In this document: positions 53,464 to 61,320 of the stretch, piece after piece
How positions within the stretch are numbered: position 1 is the stretch's first letter
Layout: each line of letters opens with the position of its first letter
Assembly: GCF_030811655.1 (NCBI RefSeq)
Contig: NZ_JAUSRE010000008.1
Location: forward strand, 1-64,000
Origin: Pseudarthrobacter enclensis
GTDB taxonomy: Bacteria > Actinomycetota > Actinomycetes > Actinomycetales > Micrococcaceae
Direction of reading: 5' to 3'
Length of the DNA: 64,000 nucleotides
Translations under genes and position numbers: made by a program
The notes under the pieces: generated by a model
What the model saw: the letters and a program-made list of their open reading frames with translations, nothing else
Told to the model about the DNA's origin: nothing
Database searches by the model: none

Positions 53464-55117
53464 AGCCTTCAAGCCTGCGCAGCAGGTGTGAGAGGGTGCT
53501 GAGAATATCTAGACAGTCTTGGTCAGTAAACGCGCCATTCTCCAGGAGCCATCTCTTTTCTTGGTGATCCAGAAGGTTGCGGACCCCGGAAATGACACCG
53601 CCACTAAGCAGCCGCTGCCCCTTCTGAACGTTTCGAACGGTGCTTTCCGTGATCCGGGATCCGCTGACCTCGCGGTACTTAGCGAACACGGAAATTCCCT
53701 GGCCGTTTTCTGAAAAGGCCTGATCCATTAAAGAGGACGCTTCTGCGATCTCCCGTCCGAGGCGCAAATGAACTTCAGAGATATACCGTTTTATCGCTTC
53801 ATCGACGGCGTCGATGTAACGTCCCGCTTTGTATTCGTCCAGTGCAGCGACCTTGATGGAGTCATGCATGTGGCGCCAGTGAAGATCTGCATACTCCGGC
53901 GCGATGGACTTTAGATCGTCGATAATTTTGTCCTGTGCCTCGTTTGAGAGTCGAGATTCAGGTTCGGCGATGGTCTGCAGAATCGACTGAAGGGCGGCGG
54001 ATTCCGGACCGCGAAGTGTGGATGTCCATTCGACGAAATTTGTTCCAGTGCGTTGCTCAGCGCGCTCTTTCTGGCGGTCCCTCCGAGACTTTCTCCAGTC
54101 GAGTGCGATCGCTCGTAGCACAGCGGCCAAGACAACTCGCAGCTCCGACGGTTCCTCAGCTTCCCAGTTAATTGCGCGTCGATCGGTCGCGATCACGTCA
54201 GGCTTGACTTCGTCTAGATACGAAACATCAATGAATCCGGTGAGGTAGGAAAAGGCGTGACTCGACTCGGAAGCTCCAAAAAATTCAGGTTCATTGATGA
54301 GCCTGCCACTGGCATAGAGTGCAACACCCCGGTTTGTACCGTCAAGTGGAGAGGCCGCGGATATGATCCGCCCTTTGATTTCCTGTGCTGAAATGAATGA
54401 CCAGTTTGTTGGCCCGACAACATCTTCGAGTCTGGGATCTTCCAGTCCCCACTCGAACTGGGATGAGATGCCGTCGAGTCGTGCTTCCTTCGTGACTTCG
54501 ACTTTATCCCCACGCTTGTTCTCAACGAACAGCCGGAAGGTGCTGTCCCCGTAGTCGAAAAGGCGCGCTAGGCTCCTTCGTAAATCGTCGGTTCGGATCG
54601 GGGAGCTGCGAACAAGCCTGCGAATCGTGATCTGAGTACCATGCCGCTGCGAATCTCTCGGGCTGGAATTTACGTCCGGTCGGTATTCTCCTTCGGAGCT
54701 AAGCATCTTCTCGTAGTCGAGTGAGACTCTATGCAGCGCACCGGACTCTCGCCGGCTTGTGACGACTTCCACAAGATGACCCACGCCAAAGAGCGCAAGC
54801 TTCCCGATCCCCTTCTTCCCAGAGACTTTGCGTTGCCCACTCTCCGACATCCCCGTTTGGAGCTCGTTTCTACGGTTCCGCCCAATACGAAGGTACTTAG
54901 AGGCCAAGTCCTCTAATGACATGCCATGGCCATTGTCAATCACGGATACGAAATCACCCAATTCGTCTGCTCCAACTTTGACGACGACTACTTTTGCATC
55001 GGCGTCGTAGGCGTTGGCAATCAGCTCGGCAACAGCATTCGGAAGATGGGAATACATGTTTGATCCCAGGTGACCGACCGTCGACGGTTCAAATCTGAGG
55101 ACGATATCGGGGACCAA
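53432..55117 (-). CDS. GHKL ATPase with C-terminal TIGR02391/HEPN-like domain
   Basis: A 561-residue protein. The N-terminal GHKL (Hsp90/MutL/MORC) ATPase has AVAELIANAYDADA (E31, N35), VIDNGHGMS (near 60-66) and SGKKGIGKLALFGVGHLVEV (near 99-118). The middle is an S5-like transducer, then a charged linker. The C-terminus (about 430-550) fits the TIGR02391 (Ymh) pattern, with GGVISGVRNLLDH and LDILSTLSHLLRRLE; R513-NLLD-H518 forms an R-x4-H HEPN-type motif. The TTG start at 55117 follows AAGGAG by 7 bases. MORC/MutL-like ATPases are known next to restriction-modification methylases, which fits the convergent C5 methyltransferase. Confidence 0.78.
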   Translation of the reverse strand: MVPDIVLRFEPSTVGHLGSNMYSHLPNAVAELIANAYDADAKVVVVKVGADELGDFVSVIDNGHGMSLEDLASKYLRIGRNRRNELQTGMSESGQRKVSGKKGIGKLALFGVGHLVEVVTSRRESGALHRVSLDYEKMLSSEGEYRPDVNSSPRDSQRHGTQITIRRLVRSSPIRTDDLRRSLARLFDYGDSTFRLFVENKRGDKVEVTKEARLDGISSQFEWGLEDPRLEDVVGPTNWSFISAQEIKGRIISAASPLDGTNRGVALYASGRLINEPEFFGASESSHAFSYLTGFIDVSYLDEVKPDVIATDRRAINWEAEEPSELRVVLAAVLRAIALDWRKSRRDRQKERAEQRTGTNFVEWTSTLRGPESAALQSILQTIAEPESRLSNEAQDKIIDDLKSIAPEYADLHWRHMHDSIKVAALDEYKAGRYIDAVDEAIKRYISEVHLRLGREIAEASSLMDQAFSENGQGISVFAKYREVSGSRITESTVRNVQKGQRLLSGGVISGVRNLLDHQEKRWLLENGAFTDQDCLDILSTLSHLLRRLEGSTQQNPRPQR

Positions 55118-55282
55118 ATGTAAGCTCCTTGCTGAGTCATTTTTTCTTGGATGATGATATCGGAGTTCGCCTAGGGCATGCGGGAGGCCGCTCTCCTACT
55201 TAGTCACTCCTGACCGCGTGGTGATTTTCCATGATTCCGACAAACGTGGTTCACTGCATCGACGGGTGAAAGGACACGGATC

Positions 55283-57208
55283 ATGCTGAGCTACAGGACG
55301 CTTTTCAGTATCAACCCAGGGTCAGATGCTGATGTGGTTCAAGGCGTGTTGGACAGGAGCTTCGATTGGCTGCGGGGAAAGAATCTGAATGTCGATTTGG
55401 TGGCAGCAAACCAAGAAGTGGCGGTCGCTGATCATGCCCGGGTGAAGTGGATTGCCCCCGATTCCGCAGACTTCGCAGGTACCCACCGCCTCATCCTTAC
55501 GGAGCAGTCGCCCATGGGCGAATGGATCTCCACAATCACGGTTTGGCAGCTGGCAGACGGACGCCCATGGTTCTGGATGGATGTGGAGGGACCGGAGTGG
55601 GCTGGGACGCCGAGACTCGTCCGATCGTTGATCGAGCAATACTCGTGTTCCGATCGTGGCGTGAGGCTGACAAAACAGCCCGTCGTAGTTCGTCCACAGC
55701 AAGTCGGTGAGCTCATCCAGCTTCTAAGTCGAGACGGCCGGCGGACGCTGTCCTTCATTGCTGGAAGTAGCGCTGCCTTGCCGATGCCAAAATGGGCGGA
55801 ATTCGTCGGCAATATAGTCAAGCAGACCACCGGGCAAGCATCGGCGTACGTGTTGGACCCGGTTGCAACGACGATGTTCAACCAGCGAGTTGGCATGGAG
55901 TTCGGTGTGAGGCCGGGCATGCTGCGGACTTACCTCCCGGATCTGGATATTAATGATCCGCAAGATTCCGCACGGCACCGGTTCCTGACGTCGGAGTCAA
56001 TCGCCTCGCAGAACGTGGGCCGTCTCCGCAAGACACTTAGTTACAAGGCCCGCGAAGTGGCCCAAATGTCACTTCTGGACGACAGCATTAGGCTGATCGA
56101 TCGACGGCTTGATGAGCTGGAGCTTCGGCTGACTCCGCGGATGATGAAGGAGGCAACTCCTGGAGTAACCCTTGGGGACCCTTCCACTGTGCCCATGCAG
56201 TCGCCGTCGTCGGAACCGGATATTGTACCCGAATCCGAGGGCGCTGCTTCACCGTCCCAGATGCCTGATGCCCTTGGTGCGGAGCATTCCAAGTCGGAAG
56301 ACAACCTGGGGGGCCAGGCCACTGATGCATCGCTGGGGGAGCAGGCCGAAATCTACTTGGCGCTTCGTTCGCTCGTCGAAGAGTACGCCGGCGGTGAGAC
56401 ATCGCTCGGCGGTGTGGAGGCTCTCCGCGGACTCCTGGAAGCTGGCGTTGCAGCCGAGGCACTAAGCACTCGTCTCCTCGCCAAGATTGACCAAAAGTCC
56501 GCTGCTCTGGACGAGGCAGCCGTGGAACAGGCAAAGTTGCGACACCTCATCGATGACCTTGAGCTAGACGCCTGGGACACATGGGAGCAGCTCGAAGCCC
56601 AGTACGCGCGTACACGAGGTGCCCAAGACACCGAACTCAAGTTGCGCGGGATGCTGGCCAAGACGGGTGGCGACGTTGACTGGACTCAGCTGGATGAAGT
56701 CGCGCCCCCTGAGCTTTCTGTCCCCCAAAACTTCAACAGCCTGGTGGAGTCGTTTGATGGGTTTCCCTATGTGGTTTACACCGGGGACAAAGACATCACT
56801 GCCGGCCTTGATGACCATGATGCGGTGGGTCGTTGGTGCAGCATGACCTGGAGCATTCTGGCGGCACTGAACGACTATGCGCGTTTCAAGGTTGAGGGCG
56901 CAGACATTGCTGGCGTGCAAGCCTATCTGGAGTCTCCACCGCCTGGTGCCCACACGTACCACCCTGGACGTCACGCTCGAGATGAGAGCGAAACCGTCAA
57001 GAACAATCCGAGTTATTCCGCGCCCCGAACGCTGCCCGTTCCGACGAAGGTCAGCCCCAGCGGCGAAGCCTTCATGGGCGCCCATTTTCGGATCGCAAAA
57101 CACGGGCTTGTGTCGCCACGGCTGCACTACTTGGACGCCACCGCCATAGCTGGGAAGATCATCGTCGGATACATCGGCCCCCATCTGCCGAACGCTCAGA
57201 CGAACTAA
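55283..57208 (+). CDS. Large protein of unknown function in the defence island
   Basis: A 641-residue protein I do not recognise. The N-terminal part (about 1-220) looks alpha/beta, with HRLILTEQSPMGEWISTITVWQLADGRPWFWMDVEGPEW and SFIAGSSAALPMPKWAEFV. Long charged helices follow (about 230-290 and 400-470), separated by an acidic low-complexity stretch (about 300-350). The C-terminus is beta-rich and ends LHYLDATAIAGKIIVGYIGPHLP. AAAGGA precedes the ATG. It diverges from the GHKL-HEPN gene and overlaps the convergent HelD-like gene by 4 bases. Its position suggests a defence role; none can be assigned. Confidence 0.7.
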   Translation: MLSYRTLFSINPGSDADVVQGVLDRSFDWLRGKNLNVDLVAANQEVAVADHARVKWIAPDSADFAGTHRLILTEQSPMGEWISTITVWQLADGRPWFWMDVEGPEWAGTPRLVRSLIEQYSCSDRGVRLTKQPVVVRPQQVGELIQLLSRDGRRTLSFIAGSSAALPMPKWAEFVGNIVKQTTGQASAYVLDPVATTMFNQRVGMEFGVRPGMLRTYLPDLDINDPQDSARHRFLTSESIASQNVGRLRKTLSYKAREVAQMSLLDDSIRLIDRRLDELELRLTPRMMKEATPGVTLGDPSTVPMQSPSSEPDIVPESEGAASPSQMPDALGAEHSKSEDNLGGQATDASLGEQAEIYLALRSLVEEYAGGETSLGGVEALRGLLEAGVAAEALSTRLLAKIDQKSAALDEAAVEQAKLRHLIDDLELDAWDTWEQLEAQYARTRGAQDTELKLRGMLAKTGGDVDWTQLDEVAPPELSVPQNFNSLVESFDGFPYVVYTGDKDITAGLDDHDAVGRWCSMTWSILAALNDYARFKVEGADIAGVQAYLESPPPGAHTYHPGRHARDESETVKNNPSYSAPRTLPVPTKVSPSGEAFMGAHFRIAKHGLVSPRLHYLDATAIAGKIIVGYIGPHLPNAQTN

Positions 57209-59574
57209 GAATCAGATCCAGACGCTTCCATTTTGTCCCAGAGGATGTCGACGACCCGCTGCTGCACGTTGGGACCTACTTCCCGCAGGACTTCAAAGAA
57301 CTCCTGGGCGATGCTTTGAGCCATGCGCTCAAGCATCGGCTTGAGCTCTCCGTCCGACGGAGTTACTGCCGAAGATGCCTCGTGCACGTGGTGGCTGTCG
57401 TCGGAGCTTGGAGTTTCGCTCTCGGAGCTCGTTGCCGGACCCTTGCTGGCCGCGTGAGTTTCCTTCTCACGAGGCTCGGCTTCGACGCTGTTCGCGTCGT
57501 TCTCACCACCTGTTGAGTGTGCCTCAGCGTCGCTGGCCTCGGTGCCGCGAGGGGCCACGAAGTCTGCGAGCATTGCCGGCACACCGTCGGCTCTCAAGAC
57601 TACATCGAGATGGTGGACAGTGCGCGTCAGGGCAACATAGAGGAGCTTGTCCCCCTGGGGGAGTTCGAGTATCGAAGCAGGCTCAACGACGACCACGGCA
57701 TCAAACTCAAGACCCTTTGACTCCTCGGGTGAAACCAAATTGATGCCCTGGGACAACCCGCCATCGGCCGACTCACTGTATTTGATTCCAGCTGCGCGGA
57801 AAGCGGTGCGAACGGAAATCATCTGCCGTTCGGCGACGACCACACCCACAAACAAACCCCTGGAACTGTATTCCTTCACGGATGAAACGACGGAGTTCAT
57901 CAACTCATCCGTGGACACTACATGCCAACGAGGCTCTTCTTCGATCTGCCGCGGAAATGCCTGCGGCGCAGTCAGCCCTGGCGCGGCTGTGGCGAGGACT
58001 CTGGCGGCGACAGCTAGGACCGGTGCCGGAACACGATATCCGATGGTCAGCTCAGCTTCGGTGAAGTTGTCTTCAGTGCCAAGTGTCGTCAGAACTTGGT
58101 TCCAGTCTTTGCGTGAATAAGCTGACGTAGCTTGGGCGATGTCGCCTACGACAGTCATGGAGCCGTTCTGACTGCGCCGGCGGACCGCTCGGAGCTGCAT
58201 ATAAGAGAGGTCTTGGGCTTCATCCACGACAATGTGCCCATACCGGCTCAGCGTGCCACTGATGGCGTCTGCCGCGCAGTCGATAACCCCCAAGTCCGCC
58301 ATTGTCCACGGCTCGTCCCCAATTTTCGCGGCCGCCGGTCGGTAGAGAAGGTCAACCTCAGATTCTGTAGCGCCAGCTCGAAGAAGCCTGTCCTTCGAGC
58401 CGTACAACTCCCGGACAAATTGTTGGGGAGAGAGCGATGGGTAGACTCTCTCGGATTGCTCATCCAGTGAAGCTCGGTCTAGGAGCGGCACAGCGTCCCG
58501 TCTGCCTGCGTCGACCCTGCCCGCCACGAAAGTCTGCAGCGCAGCCCTGAACTGAGCGCGACGGCGGTTATATAGGCCGGGGGTGATTCCAGCCAAGAGG
58601 CGTTCAATGTCTTCTTTTACAACGGAAACAGTCAGCGCGGTGTCGGTCCGCCTCACCTCGAGCCCGTCCGCGGGGACTCGCGCACGTCCGTTCAGCGCAC
58701 TTTGGACGATGGACTCCATCTTTGCGGAGCCCTTCTTTCGTGCCACGTCAGGGACGTCGATGCCGCGCGGAGCAAAGTCGCCCGCCAGTAACTGCGCAAG
58801 CGACTGCTGAATCACGTCCACGTCCCCGAGAGTCGGGAGCACGCGCTTGATGTATTTGGTAAAGGTTGGGTTGGGCCCGACTACCAAAACGTCCTTAGGC
58901 TGCAGTTCTTCTCGGTGGTTGTAGAGTATCCAGGACACGCGATGCAGTGCGACGGCAGTCTTTCCCGTCCCGGGGCCGCCCTGTATAACGAGCAGTTGGT
59001 CTTTAGGGGCCCGGATGATCCGGTTTTGAGCGGCTGTGATGGTCCGCACTATGTCCCTCATGAACTCGTCGCGGCCCCGCCCAAGGTCCTCGAGCAATGG
59101 ATCTTGCTCGCCGACGAAAGTCCCCGAAGAGATATCGTCGGAGAGTTCTTGGAAGATTACGTCGTTGAACGAGGCAATTCGGTTATACGTGGTCGTGAAG
59201 ACTCTCTTTCGGGCAAGTCCGCGCGGATCATCATGCGTAGCCTCATAGAAGATTTCGCCGATTTTCGACTGCCAGGGAGCGACAAGGAGGTCATAATTTT
59301 CGTCCCGGATGGCCACGCTGCCAAGGTAGATAGTCTCGCCATCCTCTAGGTCCATGCGCGCCGTTGCGACAGCCTCTGAGGGGTCAAGCGTTCTCCGGTC
59401 CAAGAGCGCTGCTCGCTGGCTTGATCGTTCATGCACGTTACCGCTGACGTTTGAGGAGACAATGTCGTTAAGGTGGTCGTCATAGGCCTGCTTGGATTTG
59501 TCAAAGTATTCCTGCTCGAGTGCCTTTTCGGCCTCAAACGCGTCCTGATCTGTGTCCTGCAACTGTGCAGTCAT
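57205..59574 (-). CDS. HelD-like superfamily 1 helicase/ATPase
   Basis: A 789-residue UvrD/HelD-related ATPase. A charged N-terminal helix (about 10-40) precedes the HelD-type segment YLGSVAIRDENYDLLVAPWQSKIGEIFYEAT. Walker A is IQGGPGTGKTAVALHRVSWIL (about 197-217), Walker B IVVDEAQDLSYMQL, with GDIAQATSAYSRKDW and SKGLEFDAVVVVEP. The C-terminal 130 residues are an acidic low-complexity extension ending in a helix. HelD proteins release stalled RNA polymerase; actinobacterial HelR gives rifampicin tolerance. This copy diverges from HelR (VAPWQSK in place of VDWRAP-type) and lies in a defence island. AGGGGG precedes the ATG. Confidence 0.83.
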   Translation of the reverse strand: MTAQLQDTDQDAFEAEKALEQEYFDKSKQAYDDHLNDIVSSNVSGNVHERSSQRAALLDRRTLDPSEAVATARMDLEDGETIYLGSVAIRDENYDLLVAPWQSKIGEIFYEATHDDPRGLARKRVFTTTYNRIASFNDVIFQELSDDISSGTFVGEQDPLLEDLGRGRDEFMRDIVRTITAAQNRIIRAPKDQLLVIQGGPGTGKTAVALHRVSWILYNHREELQPKDVLVVGPNPTFTKYIKRVLPTLGDVDVIQQSLAQLLAGDFAPRGIDVPDVARKKGSAKMESIVQSALNGRARVPADGLEVRRTDTALTVSVVKEDIERLLAGITPGLYNRRRAQFRAALQTFVAGRVDAGRRDAVPLLDRASLDEQSERVYPSLSPQQFVRELYGSKDRLLRAGATESEVDLLYRPAAAKIGDEPWTMADLGVIDCAADAISGTLSRYGHIVVDEAQDLSYMQLRAVRRRSQNGSMTVVGDIAQATSAYSRKDWNQVLTTLGTEDNFTEAELTIGYRVPAPVLAVAARVLATAAPGLTAPQAFPRQIEEEPRWHVVSTDELMNSVVSSVKEYSSRGLFVGVVVAERQMISVRTAFRAAGIKYSESADGGLSQGINLVSPEESKGLEFDAVVVVEPASILELPQGDKLLYVALTRTVHHLDVVLRADGVPAMLADFVAPRGTEASDAEAHSTGGENDANSVEAEPREKETHAASKGPATSSESETPSSDDSHHVHEASSAVTPSDGELKPMLERMAQSIAQEFFEVLREVGPNVQQRVVDILWDKMEASGSDS

Positions 59575-59794
59575 GGTTGCCCCCTGCGATTCGTAAACAA
59601 ATTAAAGCAGACGTACGCCGGCCCTTGTATCGGGCTCGGCCGGAGTGGTAGCGCATCCCTCTTTTTATCGGCGCTCTCAAGCTTGTCTCGCTGTGAAAAG
59701 GAAGTTGTCCCCTTGAAAATTTGAGCAAATCTTGATGCTCGACGTCGCATCTCCGGGATTTACACTACTGCCGAGGAAGCAATAGCCTGAAGCG

Positions 59795-60724
59795 ATGTTT
59801 GATTACCGCTGCCCCTCCGACGATGACTTCGACACACGACTTCGGGCTGAAGCTTTTTCTTGGCTAACTAACAAGATGCGCCGAGGCCCTGAGTACCTTG
59901 CCTACTCCGAAATCCAAAAGTTCATCTTCGACGGACGACCGGTTCCGCTCAAAGACAGGGTCAAGGGAATATGGAAGCCAGCAATATTGTCCTCGGCCCT
60001 TTCGATAACGACGACATATCGGCCGCCAGGCGTCGAACGCCCATATGATGATCTCATTCATAAGAGCGACGGGCTGCTCAGATACAAGTGGAACGGGATG
60101 AAGCGTGATGAGGCGACTAACCGAGCGTTGAGATCCGCGATGGAGGAAGGCGTCCCTCTGATTTGGTTTTTTGCGGTGGGCAAAGGGGTGTTCAAGCCAG
60201 TATTTCCAGTTTACGCAGTAGCGGAAGAAGAAGAAGCGCAGCAGTTTATCGTGAACGCAGATGCTTCCCACGTCGCAGCGCAAATAGAAGCTGAACAGCC
60301 CGGATCCATGTCTAAAAATCAAAAAGTGAAAGTCAGGAACGAGCTCTTTAGTGCTGTATTCCGTGGAACGGTGATGCGAGCCTACCGCTCGCGGTGCGCC
60401 GTGTGCTCATTTCGGCATGGACCAATGTTGGAGGCTACGAAAATTATAAAGGAGATCGATCATGGTGCCGGTGCAGCCGTGACGAATGGAATCGCGCTTT
60501 GCGTATTTCACCGCTCGGCCTTAGAAGTGGGCGCCCTGGGAATCCAGCCCGACCTTGTAGTGCAGGTACGGCCGGCGCTAATGCGAGAGGATGGTGGTCC
60601 GATGCTGCGATACGGACTCCAAGAATTGCACGGGAAGCGGATCTCCGTACCGAGCGTGAGGGCTGAGCGGCCAAGACAGGACCTGCTGGAACGCGCTTTC
60701 GAACGATTCCGTCAGGCGGACTGA
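59795..60724 (+). CDS. HNH-type (HNH_2) protein with altered catalytic residues
   Basis: A 309-residue protein. An N-terminal domain (about 1-175; KDRVKGIWKPAILSSALSITTTY) precedes a C-terminal HNH_2 nuclease domain. Zinc-type residues remain (C201-x2-C204, C236-x2-H239). Relatives read AAHII at the first catalytic His; here it is ATKII (K216), and the HH.AFD element reads HRSALEV. The tail (GIQPDLVVQVRPALMREDGGPMLRYGLQELHGKR) matches the family well. Catalysis is therefore doubtful. It may still bind DNA. The start is the ATG at 59795, with a weak ribosome site. Confidence 0.78.
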   Translation: MFDYRCPSDDDFDTRLRAEAFSWLTNKMRRGPEYLAYSEIQKFIFDGRPVPLKDRVKGIWKPAILSSALSITTTYRPPGVERPYDDLIHKSDGLLRYKWNGMKRDEATNRALRSAMEEGVPLIWFFAVGKGVFKPVFPVYAVAEEEEAQQFIVNADASHVAAQIEAEQPGSMSKNQKVKVRNELFSAVFRGTVMRAYRSRCAVCSFRHGPMLEATKIIKEIDHGAGAAVTNGIALCVFHRSALEVGALGIQPDLVVQVRPALMREDGGPMLRYGLQELHGKRISVPSVRAERPRQDLLERAFERFRQAD

Positions 60725-60730
60725 TTAGCG

Positions 60731-61045
60731 TCAAAGCTTGTCTATCCACGTGTCTTCTTCCCGGTTGTCCCATGCAGACCCCGAGGTGGGTTTAGACGGC
60801 AGGCTTCGCTCTTCGATACGTCGGAGTACAAGGCGTACGTCCTTCGCCAGAAGGTCTCTGATAGCACTGACGGGGCGGACGGTGCAGCTTTCGATGACCG
60901 CACGCCGCTCATCCATGGAGTCGATTCCAGCGGCGGCGAAGGCGTCTCGGAGCTGTTGCACCTGATCCTCTCGGATGGAAATGTCCTCTAGGACATCTTG
61001 AGGCTTTAGGGGCTCGGCAAAAATGTCGAAGGTGGCGTTATCCAT
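60731..61045 (-). CDS. Small protein of unknown function
   Basis: A 104-residue soluble, largely helical protein (EDVLEDISIREDQVQQLRDAFAAAGIDSMDERRAVIESCTVRPVSAIRDLLAKDVRLVLRRIEERS). AGGAGAG precedes the ATG by 6 bases, a good site. No domain is recognised. It ends 7 bases from the convergent HNH gene. Whether it belongs with that gene or with the DUF4011 gene upstream is not clear. Confidence 0.65.
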   Translation of the reverse strand: MDNATFDIFAEPLKPQDVLEDISIREDQVQQLRDAFAAAGIDSMDERRAVIESCTVRPVSAIRDLLAKDVRLVLRRIEERSLPSKPTSGSAWDNREEDTWIDKL

Positions 61046-61320
61046 CTGCTCTCCTAACTAAGGTCAGTTGTTAATTCTGCCACTCTGAGAGCGAGCACAT
61101 CGGCCTTGGCAGGCGGCTCCTTCTCCGTGTCCGTGGCCCGGGTGGGGCCGAATGAACTTCAGACGACTGGGTCAATTGGTCTGGGCCGTGGCTATTCGGT
61201 ATGTGAACCGCTGTGCGGTGCCAGAACCAGCAGACACGGGATTGTCAGCGCCGGATGTCATCATTGGTCTTGATTTATTGAGTGACGACACCGAGGCTGG
61301 TGCCGCAGATGGGGAACGTG
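61046..61320. other. Divergent promoter region before the DUF4011 gene
   Basis: About 275 bases lie between the leftward small gene and the DUF4011 gene. The only open frame (61152-61361) has no ribosome site or family features and overlaps the DUF4011 start, so it is not called. AT-rich stretches at 61062-61080 and 61263-61282 are the likely promoter sites; no clear -35/-10 pair was defined. Confidence 0.45.

Noticed and set aside
59575..59794. Rifampicin-associated element (RAE) upstream of the HelD-like gene
   Set aside because: I looked for the GC-rich RAE consensus and saw none, which argues against classic HelR-type rifampicin control.
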